DNA from: Basidiobolus meristosporus CBS 931.73
Taxonomy: Eukaryota > Basidiobolomycota > Basidiobolomycetes > Basidiobolales > Basidiobolaceae
Direction: 5' to 3'
Length of the DNA: 64,000 nt
Assembly (NCBI GenBank): GCA_002104905.1
Contig: MCFE01000213.1
Location: 1-64,000 of the forward strand
Below, one piece after another: positions 36,451-48,825 of the stretch. Below the pieces are notes generated by a model. That model worked only from the letters and a program-made list of their open reading frames with translations, did not search any database and was not told the DNA's origin. The position numbers and the translations under genes were made by a program. How positions within the stretch are numbered: the stretch's first letter is position 1; each line of letters begins with the position of its first letter.

Positions 36451-37502
36451 ACCATCATCCTTGGCTGACTGAAAGTATATTAAGATCTTATATTCAGAAA
36501 TTGAATATCATTATTGAGAAACCAGATATCTTGTCTACATCCAAACCAGGTAACTCACACAACGGTTGGCTTGCATTGCACACTTGTGATATGAAATACG
36601 GCAGTTCTGATGGTAATCAGATTGGTCTATATGGCGCCCCCTTTCTGAGCAAATATATATACCATGCATACGAAATGAATGTACGCCTGGTGTAAATGTT
36701 TAAGATTACTAATACTCCCATTACCTGATCACGTAATCCGGCCACGTAAGCTCACCAGAACGATTTGTACAAGATTTATCACCTGTGGACCTAAGCAATC
36801 ACAAAATCAGTCCATGTTGATGTTCCCCATGGTTGAAAAGCAGCATTAGCGTAGTTAATTTTACACTGGGATCCTCCCAGAATTCAGTGCGAAATCCGTG
36901 CTACCTCAAACTTGACTGCGTCGGTTCAGTCACGATGCATATTCAGTGTTACTGGCGTACTCACAAATTATCTGCCATGCATACTCCAAAGTGACGGTAC
37001 AGATTTATCATCAAACATTTGAATTGCCAGCCTGTATTAGTCCATGATCCTCAATTCTTTCAGCTATATCAGAGTTTAGATTTCGCTATTGATATTTCAT
37101 AAACAGTGTACTTTGACATATTCCTAATGGATGCCGTGTAACACCTGGCTAAATGGGATGTAGAAAGGGAGGTGGAAAAACGGAACATTGGATGGGTTGG
37201 TTTGTACAGACAAATGCAATCATCCTCTCTTCGAACGGACCTGCAACCTCAAACCATTATCGCCAATGAAAGAGCAGGCTTGACACAATTAGTGGAAAAA
37301 GACTTTTAACACCATAACCATGCTCTCTACTACAGCATGTGCCTCTGGTCATTGTGAGAAATGATCAACTGAGTATGATATAGTCGAATACATCAACTAA
37401 CTATACAGCTTACTTTTAACCATCGGAAGGTATCCTATGAACTTCTGAGGCACGCCCGGCCTCAACATATTTCTTGGAGATATGGTAACAAATAGGGGGT
37501 TT

Positions 37503-37888
37503 CTACATTATCTCCTGTGCATTTCTTGAAAAGTTTAGAACTTTCAGCTTCAGCCACTTTGCAATATATATGTATTGGAAGGCCTTTACCAGTTGCCCTA
37601 CTAACAGCACAACATGTATGATAATTGTGTAGTAGGCAGAGATCACAAGCATCCGGATGGCTTGATTTAAATACTCTTTACAATGCACTGTGTCAGGGGT
37701 GAATCAAATTTCTCGAGAATACTGAAGCGCCCAAGCAATAATAGCATAGCACCAAGAAGATTGGTTGGTTTGTAGGACACGAATTCAACAATGGCTATTT
37801 GGCACCCATATTCAACATACAAACTTGATCCAGTAGCTGCTGGGTATTCATGGTGTGTATTTATTTCGTTAGAATAATTTTCGAGCAT
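37503..37888 (-). other. Possible membrane-protein exons
   Basis: The minus strand carries two consecutive hydrophobic open stretches, 37888-37667 (NLLGAMLLLLGRF) and 37688-37503 (RMLVISAYYTIIIHVVLLVG, ending NAQEIM), each resembling membrane spans. They overlap in different frames, so an intron or frameshift lies near 37680. No family recognised and no start found. Confidence 0.3.
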
Positions 37889-38005
37889 TTACCACATATA
37901 TATCAAAAAATGGACTGATAACGAATGTACAACCTAAATGATCACCATCACAACTTGATGGAATACAGAGTAGAAAAGGCTTGGATTCAACTTAGATGGG
38001 AGGCT

Positions 38006-38893
38006 TCAACGCTGTAACGAATTACAGAAGCTAATCATCTTTCTGGCTACTTCTTCTGTGGATAACATTTCATCGTGCTTCCCGCTGATGTCTGTATCCA
38101 GGCGAACATCTAAAGATTCGAACTTCTCAAGTTTCTCTTTAAAAGAAATCGCCTGCTTCTCATTAATAAGCTCGTCGTCTGGACTGTGAATTAACAAGAA
38201 TCCCAATGGCTGTAGGTTGGATGGCGCTTGGTATTGTGGAGAATAACACTTCCACTTCTCTTTATCTTCTGTACAAGCCGCTTCAACAAACCAATCTTGA
38301 TAGTTTGGATAATCTTCGACCAATTTGGGGATATCGTAAATTCCTTCAATACCAATGACACCAATGATATTGGTGATCGGGTTTTCGTCATAGGTAATAC
38401 CATCTATTGCTAACGAGAGGAATTTTGGCTCAAGAAATAGCATAGATACAAGCTGAGCCCCAACAGAATGTCCAAGAAGGAACATGCGCTTTTGGTTATA
38501 CCCATATACGTCCCCATGGTTGGCTAGAAAAGCGATAGCTTTGGCACAATCCTCCAATGTTTTTGACATGTATACTTTGGATTCATACTGAGGGACGATA
38601 CAACCAGCGGAGGCGGGATCGCTAAGGTTTTCAACTGTTGTGGTTAATGGGTAATTCACAACGGCTACAGCATACTTCCCCTCGCCAGCTTTTACAAGAT
38701 TCCGAGCGAAGTTGCTGAATTCAAGTTTGTCGTTTGACCGCCAGGCTCCCCCGGGAAAGAATACCAACAAATCGGGAGAAGTTGCGCTTTGGGGCACATA
38801 AAGGTCCAGGCGATGTTTTGGATGAACAGGGCGGCCAGGAGAGGAGCTAACTCTGGTAATATAGGGTATGTTAAGGTTCGAAACAAGACTCAT
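38006..38893 (-). CDS. Alpha/beta hydrolase, carboxylesterase/kynurenine-formamidase-like
   Basis: Intronless, 295 residues. HPKHRLDLYVP and LVFFPGGAWRS form the first strand and oxyanion loop (the usual HGGGW has become FPGGAW). The nucleophile elbow is GHSVGAQLVS, the acid is in HSPDDELI and the histidine in GKHDEML, so the catalytic triad looks complete. The architecture matches BD-FAE/arylformamidase-type esterases, which hydrolyse small acyl esters or N-formylkynurenine; substrate cannot be decided here. No signal peptide is visible at MSLVSNLNIPYI, so it is probably cytosolic. Confidence 0.82.
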   Translation of the reverse strand: MSLVSNLNIPYITRVSSSPGRPVHPKHRLDLYVPQSATSPDLLVFFPGGAWRSNDKLEFSNFARNLVKAGEGKYAVAVVNYPLTTTVENLSDPASAGCIVPQYESKVYMSKTLEDCAKAIAFLANHGDVYGYNQKRMFLLGHSVGAQLVSMLFLEPKFLSLAIDGITYDENPITNIIGVIGIEGIYDIPKLVEDYPNYQDWFVEAACTEDKEKWKCYSPQYQAPSNLQPLGFLLIHSPDDELINEKQAISFKEKLEKFESLDVRLDTDISGKHDEMLSTEEVARKMISFCNSLQR

Positions 38894-39658
38894 TATTCGT
38901 AGATACTGCTTCTAACGGCGTCAACACGCATATATACGGAAATTGGGTCTATCTGTAACCTCACAGATCAGAGAATAAATTTACTATCAATATGCGTGGG
39001 AGTATCTCTGTGTAAGAGAACACGTATGATCAGGTGACGAAATCACCGAAAAGCAAAATACAACAATGGGCGTGTGGATGTAAATGGCTTGGCTACTCAC
39101 ATACAAAGGCATCCCACTTTGAGATAGCCTACAAAATCACCATTCTAGATCGAGCGACAATGGTGAGGTTTGAAACGAAACTCAGAATAAACCGTGTAAC
39201 ACACTGACCATAGCATCTTGACGCACATGATTTGAAAATACTCTCATGTGGCCCGTACTCGGAGGTCGAGTGACCAGTTGATGGAAATTCTTCATCTCTT
39301 GTTGAAGGCTCCTCGGGAGCTTTGAGCAGATCTAGATTATACAGGGTGATTATGCTGTATATATTGACATGGGGGATTCATCAAGCACTGTGTTTCAATG
39401 GCAACTGTAATACAGTCCCATACAAGACATTTCTATCCTTTCTAAATCAAGCCAAGTAAATGTTCAACAAGGTGACAAACGCTGATAGGAATCACTGACA
39501 TTTCAGCGTAGCCCCACTGAGCTAGGCAATCTAGCAGATTCCACCGTGTGTCACCATAGTCAATAAACAATCGAATGCATTGGTGATATTTATTAACGCT
39601 CTCTATGTGTTTATCAACAGCTGACGGGTCATCGGATTATGTACAAAATACACCAAAC

Positions 39659-40273
39659 TTAGTTTTTGCCAGTGGAGCCAAAACCACCAGCACCACGTAC
39701 TGTCTCCGCTAAATCATCCACCACCTCAATATCAGGCGTAGCTATCTTCTCCAAGACCAGTTGGGCGATACGATCACCAACTTCGATTTTGAAAGGCTCG
39801 TCCTTATTGAAGTTGAACATTACGACACCAAGGTTACCCTAAAGGAGAGGCGTTAACCACTGTTGTGGGTAGTAAGCGTGTGAACATTACTTACTCTATA
39901 GTCCTCATCAACGACACCAGCACCGAGGTCGATGAAGTTTTTAACAGCCAAGCCACTTCTAGGTGCAACTCTACCGTACGTTCCGTGAGGGACATGGATA
40001 CTTATATCGGTTTTAACAACGGCGCGAGACCAAGGTTGAAGGACTACGTCTTCAGCACTAATATAGACGTAAGTACTACTTCGCTGCAAAGTAACCGCTC
40101 AGCTTGTACCTGAAGAGATCATAACCAGCAGCACCAGCGCTACTTCTTACAGGGATTCTGGCCTTGTCGCTTAACTTCTTTACCAGAAGGCGGTTAACCC
40201 GGGTGGGTGCCTGGTTCTCAAGAGTTTCGGTTTGCGAAACGACAGGGTTGGGATGAATGTCAGTGAGGCTCAT
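39659..40273 (-). CDS. DUT1: dUTP diphosphatase (dUTPase)
   Basis: Cleaves dUTP to dUMP and PPi, keeping uracil out of DNA and supplying dTMP synthesis. Exons 40273-40110, 40057-39895 and 39838-39659 give 168 residues. All five trimeric dUTPase motifs are present: [15 protein letters not shown] (1), [13 protein letters not shown] (2), [18 protein letters not shown] (3, with the intron 2 junction inside), [12 protein letters not shown] (4) and the C-terminal [12 protein letters not shown] (5). The 40-residue N-terminal extension is low complexity and not obviously a mitochondrial presequence. Symbol given by analogy with yeast. Confidence 0.96.
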
Positions 40274-41174
40274 TCTGTTGCTGTACTAAGGGTTTCTACT
40301 GTTGGCAACTCGAGACTCAAAACTTGAGGTTATTTATTGATTCGCTAGAGTAAGTGTTGGCGGAATGTGCAAATGCAAAACAATTATTTGTTTTTCTTTA
40401 CGAACGAATCATGACGGCTCATCACTAGTATTTGGATTTTTACAAACGATTATTGGGCCACTGTGCTTACTCTGCGGCAAGCCGCTTGCAATCATTTCAA
40501 ATGCGTGGTAAAGATAGCGGATGGTGATAACAAATTGAATTACAACTTCAAATTGATATTTGGCTCCTTGGTAAGTGGACTTGATGTTCCACCATGCAGA
40601 GAAACAATACCGCTGCGGACAAGGTAAAGCTCAGCTATTGCTTCCGTGCCACATGCTTCAACCTCACTTGCAATGGATTTCAAGAAGGGGCATCACCTTT
40701 CTGGAGTGGATTGGAGTGTTCTCAGCACAATTCTCTAGACAGTTGCCAGCCCCTTAGACCAGCTCTTTGCTGAAACCTGGTCTTCGGAATCCACGTTGTA
40801 CGTTGGTAATGACTTTGGGCGCATCATTCGGAAACATGACACTTCAGGCAGATTCCTAATCAACCCTGAACTCAAGAGAATCCTGATTGGTCAGCTTTGG
40901 TCAATTAAGATAGTCGACATGTCTGACTACCCTCCATAAATGGCAAGAAATTGGCGCGTCTCAGAGCTACAAACTAAAATTCCAAATTTCTGCTGGAAGA
41001 TCTACTGGTACGAGGAAATAAATCAAGGCACGCCATTGCAAAGTAAAAAAAAGTAGGCTTTGCTAAAGGAAATTTGTTTTTTGAGTAAGGCGCGGGTGAG
41101 ATTGGTTATTCATCCACGAGCCTCATTCCTTACTCATTTTCATATACATTATAAGCTGCCCAATAAGCTTGCCC

Positions 41175-42294
41175 ATGAACCCTTCGACTCCAAATTCGAT
41201 GTCTCTACCTTCTTCCTCTGCCACCCAGTTGCCTTTTCCAACCATGACTCCTGTTGCAAATACGGGGCTAGAGCAGGTCTCTGCTACAGGCTACCCTCAG
41301 GTTCAATCCCAAAACCCGCAGACAGTGGTTGGTCACGCTCAACCTCAGCCGCAAGCCGCAGGCCAACAGATTTCTCAACAAGATCAGTTTCTTCAGAACT
41401 TCTGGGCCAGCCAAGTATCTATCGCTGAGACCTACGACTCTGACTTCAAGCTGCATCCACTCCCTCTAGCCAGAATAAAAAAGGTCATGAAAACTGACGA
41501 AGATGTGAAGGTAGGACAACCTTTCAATGCTCGCCTAGCTCAACCAACCCCTAACCTTCAAATGGTATATTCGTGCAGATGATTAGTGCCGAAGTAGGTG
41601 TTTGCTTATTACCTGCTTGTACATATTCCAGTGCTAGACATATTTCCATTTAGGCACCCATACTTTTCTCCAAGGCTTGTGAGATCTTTATCACTGAAAT
41701 CACAATGCGTGCCTGGATGCACGCTGAGGAGAACAAGCGGCGTACCCTACAGCGAAGTGATGTTGCGAGTGCAGCAACCAAATCAGATCAATTCGACTTT
41801 CTTATAGACATAGTTCCTCGCGAGGATATGTCGAAGGCCAAGAGGCCCAAGGAAGAGGTGACAAAATGTCTCATAACCGTGTTGTCGCTTGGTTGCCATT
41901 AACAGTCTACGATCGATAGTCCGAAATTTATGATCCGAACGCCTACGCCGCTTATTATCAAGCTGCTGGGCTCTCTCAGTACCCAGGGGTAATTCCGATT
42001 CCATTGCCATTGCTCTGTGTTCGGTGCTAATCTTTTGTCATTAGAATCTTGGTGTAGATCAACGCGTGATTGATCCAGCATATTATCAACAGGTCAGTGC
42101 CAATTCCCATCCTGGTGGTTGAGTGTCTTGAACTAACACGTGGTGCACAGTTTACGCAAGAACAACTTCAGCAGTACCAGTTGCAACTTCAGCAGCAAAT
42201 GCAACAATCTCAACACTACCAGATGCGCGCACCTGCTGGCCCCAATTACGCAGCCGCAGGACAAGGCCAACCACAGTCATCTACGCAAGAATAG
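41175..42294 (+). CDS. HAP5: NF-YC/HAP5 subunit of the CCAAT-binding complex
   Basis: Histone-fold subunit that dimerises with NF-YB/Hap3 and recruits NF-YA/Hap2 to CCAAT boxes. Six exons join in phase: 41175-41510, 41579-41593, 41654-41857, 41920-41988, 42045-42092 and 42151-42294, giving 271 residues. The histone fold reads [17 protein letters not shown], then MISAE from a 15-nt exon, then [20 protein letters not shown] and [16 protein letters not shown]. The N-terminus is Ser/Pro/Gln-rich, and the C-terminus is Gln-rich ([12 protein letters not shown]), as in activation domains of this family. The ATG at 41175 is chosen because the upstream in-frame codon is only a TTG. Confidence 0.94.
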
Positions 42295-43640
42295 CATGTT
42301 TATTATCAACCAATTCTCCTCTATCGTACTCTACTTGTTCGAACTTAATTCGTGCCTCTTCAGTTTATCTTTCTAAACACGCCTACTCTCAAGAAATGCA
42401 CAGCGAGCTCAGTCGTATTTGTTCCAGTACTCATTGGATCAGGCTTCACATACCTGGATGCCAAGTCCACAAAGTGCTTAGTGAGCGTCTATTCCCTCTT
42501 GAGCATTGCCTTTCCAAATAGGTTTCAAGATATTTTAATGCATGTTTGGGCTATCGCACAATATGGTGATCACTTTCTTTTGCCGCTCATTAAGTATGGG
42601 TTCTGTAATTGCTACATTGTCGAAGGGAATGTTGTTGATAAAGTGAACAGTGCACCATGTATGTTTTATGAGTGGCTCCGTGGTGGAGCGGTCTGGGTTT
42701 CAGGATCAGCACTCTTACAGTTGATTCCTCGAAGCCTGTTGAAAGCCGACCAGCAGCCAAATTGAACTACAAGATATATGTGTCTCATATCGTCTACAGC
42801 AAGCCATAATGTTCTACCTCATCGTTGCCTGGGGAGCAAACGTTTACATATTATCTGCATATTTCAATACAGTTCCACTTCAACCGAGCCTCATCTGCTG
42901 AGACATGCAGATCATCGGAATCCAGTCACTAGCCACATGACAAATTCCTTTTTTGTCCATCTACTCATGTCCAGTTCACCAACAAACTCGTTCATTGCTG
43001 GCACGAGCTATTTGCGGTTAGGATTCTAAATATATCCTGTGCCTTGGTGCTCAAATCCATGACCCCAGACAGTGCACTTGCCTGTATTACACTGCACGCA
43101 AACTTGCGCGCACCATTACTACATCAACTCCTCAATGAATACGTGTGTACATACGTTTCATAGTGGTGTTGAGTGGTGGTAAAGGGAGCTCCCTCTGACA
43201 GGCTTCATCGCCATTGGAAACATCATTCTCCACTATGCCGCTTATAATAGCCATTTATGTTCCAAATGAATGTACTTGAGGCACTCGCTTAAAACTCATG
43301 AACAAAACGTTTTCACACTGCCTCAATTTGTTCGTAAACAGACGATGAATCAATGCAAGAGGATGTGCAGTTCGACTGTAGTTAAATTGGCATCATACCC
43401 TATTAGTGATGGACGACGTCCAATGCTTCCATTTTAGTTTATGCCACTCGTTCAAATATATGCCACCCATTTCTTCGAGGTACTGCTATTTTGGAAGTCA
43501 CATTCTTTTCTCGTGGTCGCCTGGATATTAACTCCCCCACCCATTATTTTATAGATTTGACAAACCGTTCTGCTGACATTCTTTAATTTGCTGTAGAGAC
43601 TTGCACTTTTGTATCCTTACTGAAATCGAGTCCGGCTAGT
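42295..43640. other. Intergenic between HAP5 and EFR3
   Basis: No supported gene. Open stretches at 42352-42765 and 42778-43029 on the plus strand are long for the local AT content, but their text is cysteine- and hydrophobic-rich without recognisable pattern and contains no splice support. Confidence 0.35.
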
Positions 43641-46438
43641 ATGGTGCGTCCAGTAACCCATCTAGTTTTCACTAAACACGCGAAATTGATTGAAAACTGT
43701 TACCCTCGTCAAGCCTCTCAAAAAACCCCCAAACCTAGTGAAACCTCGTACCTCATCTTCTACGCCAACTCCAGGCCAGCTAAATTACTCAAGGTTGCTC
43801 AATATCTAGAGAGGAGAATTGCTCAGGATACAAACAGAAAAAAACTGAACGACGTTGAGGTCACCCTGGCCATATGGAACGAACTGTTAAAGGGCTGCTC
43901 CAGGGATGTGAATTTGTTCGCTAAAGGGGTTTTGAATTCGATCCACTTTGTTCTCAAAGCAGGCTTTTTTGAGTCGACAATGGCAGCTGTTCAAACTGTA
44001 TGATTCAAGCGTTCTGGCAATAGGGCCCACACTTGTGCTAACCAACAATCTTTAGTTCTCTATATTCTGCTCTACTTATGATGGGTCCTCCCTTGGTATG
44101 GATAATGAGCTATCCGGCTTGTTGGAAGGACTGCTGATGAAGTATAGTGACTGGTGCCAAAGCCCTGATACTTCCACGAAGCCCAATCAAAGGTACTGAG
44201 CTAACTCGCGATAAGCACCACAAAGCTGTTAGTAACCACGATCAATATCCAGTATGCGAATACTGGGTCTGACGGCGCTATTCAACTTCATTTCCTCACC
44301 CTCTGGAAAATCATCTTTCGTCAAGAAACACCTAAGCATTATTCTCCCGGCATTTCTCTATAACATTGACAATGTCCGAGTTGGCGCCGATTGCTTGAAT
44401 ATCGAGTAGGTTCCCTCAGCTTCCAGATACTCTCATAAAAAATCCTGACCTCTTGTTGACAGAAATCCAGCCAAGAGCCTGGATTTCAAACCGCTAGACA
44501 TCCTTAGTATAGCCTCCGACGAGACCGGAGACAAGGATGTCAACGAGTTGGCGCTATCCTGTCTCAGAAATCTGATGAACCATACAAATGCTGCCAGCAT
44601 CAGTGCCATCAGCAAGCATTTTTTCAGGTGCGTTTCAATTGGGTTGTTTGTTTGAGGGAAGGCGCCTCACGAGTTCGCATTAGATATCTGGACGAAACCA
44701 ATTTCTGGAATCACCAGGAGTGCGCCATCGAGATCATTCATTTTATCCTTGACAATATGGAGGTGGGTGGTGGGTGATTTGTTCGTGCAATGAAACGGGG
44801 TTCATCTGGTGATTGCTTCAAGACTAGGTATCGCTTCATGGTGGTCAACGAAGTCATCAAGCGGATCGATACCGAGTTCCTCACGCCCAAGAAATATATT
44901 CTAACCAAGCTACTTACATCCCTTCTGTTAAACTGTATGGTCACACCGGGGATATCCGTACTGGAGCTCCTTGCTGTACTAATTGACTATTACGCCGATT
45001 CGTTGAAGGTCACCAATGCGAGTTCAGCCCTGGCGGCGAATTTCATTAGTCTCGAGAGTGACCTGATCAGGGCCATTGGGTCACTAACCACTAACATCTA
45101 CTACGTTGGCCAAGTTGCAGATATCGTGAATTTCATCCTCGGCAAGATGAAGATCGGTGAGAAGCATGCCAAAATCGACGGAATCCCGGCCTCGCTGTTT
45201 CGGGTCAAGATGCTGCAATGCTTGACTGCAGTTGTCGCAAACAAGGTAGCCTGTACAAATAGCTCGATCACCCCCCGAACCACATTTAGGGTCGTTGCGT
45301 CTGCGCTTCCTCTGCTCAAGAATGAGTCATTTGGTAAGGGCCTCAAGGAAACATTCGGTACTCAGCTACACACATTGAGCATGTATTCTTACAACCCGTA
45401 GAAATTAGAAGGGAAACTGGGGTGTTCTTGACGGCATGCCTTGGGAACGAGAACATCGGCGCCAACCATCTACCTAACCGCAAGCTCACCATCAACAGTC
45501 GGCTGGTGCGGCGCAACTCGAATCCAGATGCAAAGTTCCGAAATTCCGTCTACAAAATGCTCGTCGAGTGTGTCACGCGTAAGGGCGCACTGCCCTTCGA
45601 TTTTGCAATTGCGTTGTCGATATGCAAGCAGATGCTGGAAAGGTACGGATTTGAAGATTTGGTATTGTCGCTTCCGATGATGTTCAGGCTCCAGAGGCAC
45701 AATGAATCCAATATTCATGGCAGTTTTGCCACCAAAGTCCTATTCGATCAGTTGATCGATCTGTACATACTTCATCTAAGTGTACATTTGGGTGTTCCTG
45801 ACGTTACTAGCCAAGTCAAGTGCGTCATCGAGCAGCGAAAGAATGCCAATCAATGGTGTCCGTTGTTTGGGGAGAATGACCGGGATAACTTCGCTCAACT
45901 GGATGGACAGTCCATAAGCGACATTAACCGGAACAATCGCAATCCTGAGGACTACCAACCAATCTCTTTGTGTTTCCAGGAGATTTTACGGGCGCTTAAT
46001 CACCGCATAGAGCTGAAGAGGCGGTTTGCGGAGTTGGAAAAGCGCTTAACCGTGGAAAACTCGATCTTTACTACCGAAGATCCCAAGAAACTGATTAGTA
46101 GAACTATCACTTCAACTTCCAGAGTGATGCAAGGCCTAATCCCGAAATTCACCTTTCCTACACTACATAAATCAGAACCTAAGGCAAGTGGAACCAGGAA
46201 ACCAGTGAAATTTGAAACTCTCAAGGAAGCCCTCAGGCTATCGTGGGACTCTACTAGTGAGCATGACGCTGACTCATCTGACCGACATACTCTCTCGCAG
46301 ACGACGCACTCCAAGAAGTCTCAGAAGAGCTCGCGTTCAGACATGTCGCAGTTGTTGAGGACCATATCAAGCAGGTCCTCCTCAGGAGCCCCTTCGCTAG
46401 TGAACACTCCATATCTGTCCCCTACCTCTCATTGTTAA
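43641..46438 (+). CDS. EFR3: EFR3, plasma-membrane anchor of the PI4-kinase complex
   Basis: Efr3 recruits YPP1/TTC7 and the PI4KIIIalpha (Stt4) kinase to the plasma membrane to make PI4P. Seven exons keep frame: 43641-43997, 44056-44192, 44253-44405, 44463-44627, 44684-44762, 44823-45333 and 45402-46438, giving about 812 residues. The N-terminus has the family pattern of HAKLIENCYP, then SETSYLIFYANSRPAKLLKV and the basic ARDTNRKK-type helix (YLERRIAQDTNRKKLNDVEV). HEAT-like helices follow (ILGLTALFNFI, NELALSCLRNLMNH, KYILTKLLTSLLLNC). The C-terminal 150 residues are Ser-rich and disordered, ending TPYLSPTSHC. Membrane attachment in fungi is through a basic surface near the N-terminus, consistent with the Lys/Arg there. 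Confidence 0.92.
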
Positions 46439-47277
46439 AATCGCGCCATCTCATCCCTTGGTTGATCCAAGATATTGAAATGACAATGTTCATATTTGTA
46501 AACACGAAAACACCGAACGGAATTTTGTTCATCCTCAGTTGGCTGTTCATTGCCTGAAAGGTACCTGGATTAACATTGGCTCTCGTTATACCACCAGGTC
46601 AACATGAGTTATTTAAGTAATTATACAAGCTACATTCACGTACAAGTTCCAAAATAAACCTGTTACTCCATGGTTGGCTTACTGAGGGCAACGAAAGCGA
46701 CCCAATCTGTAAACACTAGCCGATCCCATCGCCGCTCATACCCGACAAGAGTGCTACAAGGGTAACACAGAGATCACTAGGAAGCGAGCTGCTTGCAACC
46801 TCGTTCGGCTGCAATACCATTCCTCAGGTACAGATGTGCGCACAACTTTGATGATCCTCAGCTGACGGTAACAAGGGTTACCCCATTTCATACAGATCTA
46901 AATCAATGTGGGCACCAGATATCTAGTGAATAGCAAATATATTTGGCTCATAAAGCCTCTTGCCAATCACATTGGTCCCTTCCTTCATTGCCATAGCGAT
47001 ACCCTGCCATAAAAGGCGAGTGCCTGAATTGGTTGACAGCAGGAAGGAATAAAATTGGCAGTGGATTACACTGGGCACGGAAAAAAGCCACAGTATTAAT
47101 GACTGAGCAAGAAATGGATTTATTGATTAGAATTCACTGACATGCGTTGCCTAAATTACTGGACGTAATCAAGAGCACTTGAGAGAGGAATACAGGGAGG
47201 GATAACCGAGCTGATCGCAGTATTCAGGAGTGCGGTATACGAGGGAGGATGTTTTCCCAGTGTGATGGAGGGAATGA
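46439..47277. other. Intergenic, no gene seen
   Basis: Tail-to-tail spacer between EFR3 and the secreted-protein gene. Nothing protein-like on either strand. Confidence 0.45.
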
Positions 47278-47967
47278 TTAGTCATTTGTGGGTCGTTTCC
47301 AGTCACAATGCTCCACCCCCAAGTCGAAAAACTCCTCCGCGTCCAAAAGTTTGTACATATACAAATTTGGAATGTCACCGGGTGAGTCTACAGATTCAAA
47401 CAAACTTCTCAGGCAGTCGTTGCACAGAAGCCTCTTATATTCGGCCGAGGAGGCCTCTTTACGCGACGAGAATTTCAGGTTCATCACCGCAACAGAGGTT
47501 GTCAGCAGTTTGCTCAAACAACGAACCCCATTGGCGTCTAGTTTGCAGGCGCTTTTGGCTGCCTCTTCATTGCCCCAAGTATGGATTACACTTTCTTCAT
47601 CGTTGGCAAGCTCTTCCTCGCATGATTCTCCTATTAGCTGAGATCCTAGAACCGTCCCGGAGAAGCATTTTGGCGAGCAAACGGTGTCGAGAGTAGAAAA
47701 GATCAAGGGAAGCTGATAGCATTCGCGAAGGCTTGCGTATTTGGCTAAGGCCTGGAGAATCCCATTTTGACACTTTTTGGTCGGGTTGATGATATCGCTT
47801 GCAAAGGAACTCTGTCCAAAAACATTCCCCAACAGGCTACCGTCTTGCTTGCCAATGATGCTGTCCAGTGTATTTTCAATATTACCAACTGAAAACCGAT
47901 TCGCGGTGCATTGTACTTGGAGAAAACTCAAGTACAGAACAACAAGCGTGGTGAGAAATCGTTTCAT
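47278..47967 (-). CDS. Secreted Cys-containing protein, function unknown
   Basis: Intronless, 229 residues. A clear signal peptide (MKRFLTTLVVLYLSFLQVQC) is followed by a predicted mature domain with about ten cysteines: KKCQNGILQALAKY, LRECYQLP, DTVCSPKCFSG, GESCEEELAND, KSACKLDANGVRCL, LCNDCLRSLF and a final EHCDW. No GPI-attachment tail. The pattern is reminiscent of fungal extracellular proteins of unknown function that have paired C-x2-3-C motifs; I cannot attach a named domain with confidence. Probably disulfide-bonded and cell-wall or environment facing. Confidence 0.78.
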   Translation of the reverse strand: MKRFLTTLVVLYLSFLQVQCTANRFSVGNIENTLDSIIGKQDGSLLGNVFGQSSFASDIINPTKKCQNGILQALAKYASLRECYQLPLIFSTLDTVCSPKCFSGTVLGSQLIGESCEEELANDEESVIHTWGNEEAAKSACKLDANGVRCLSKLLTTSVAVMNLKFSSRKEASSAEYKRLLCNDCLRSLFESVDSPGDIPNLYMYKLLDAEEFFDLGVEHCDWKRPTND

Positions 47968-48825
47968 TGCTGTCTGGATAGTCTGAAATCCTGGGGAGTT
48001 CGAGAATCAAGTGTGTAAATCTTGTGCGTATTGCTATGGATAGTCTTTAGCAGGTATGTACAGTGAGGCGATTGATAGTTGTAGATGCGTTTATTGAGAC
48101 GGGCTTGAGTAGTTATATGATTTATTGGTGGCAGAATGCAACCAGGGAGAATGGTTATCAGGGGTTATTGAAGAATGATAACTCGAGTAAATTTAAGAAC
48201 ACCCATCTCTTTAATAAGGGAGTCATTTGAGAGGGGTGCCTCCAAGCTGTGGATGAGGTCGAACCTATCCAACTGCCAATCAAACGGTACTAAGCCCACC
48301 TCCCAGATCATAGCTATTGATATGCCTTTAAGTCTGCACCTGCAAGCGACATTTCTATCTGTACATTAATTAGCCCATTCAATTCAGTTGCACAATTGGA
48401 TTGTGTAAACTGGCATTGTGGTCGGGATCTATATTCAAAATATTGGATGCATCAGTGCTATCCGAACAATGTAGCTGTGAGTGAAAATGGCATTCTGTAA
48501 GTGCACTTTCCCCTGAAATCATCCATTATGTTGGAATAAATCCTATTAGCTCCAGCTCTGCGATATACATGCCATCAGTTTCAGACGCTATTGACAGCAA
48601 CCCGGGTTCCAGCGATGTTATCATATCAAGAGACGCCTGGATTTATGTGCCAATCTTTTATTAAATGAATAGATGAAACAGTCGCTCACTTCAATGGCCC
48701 CATCAGATTCGGGAAAGATGGTTGCCCATTCCTCATTTAAGAGGAAGGCGGGCATCAGTGCGACGTAGCCCAGTAGTTGGATTCATTACAGCGTATGGAT
48801 ACAACGGCCAAGTCGAAGCACAAGT

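Noticed and set aside
42352-43029. Two adjacent plus-strand ORFs after HAP5 (137 and 83 codons)
   Set aside because: No recognisable composition, no splice support and no conserved motif; kept only as intergenic note.
45000-46314. Several ORFs overlapping EFR3 exons on both strands
   Set aside because: They fall within the assembled EFR3 frame and have no independent support.
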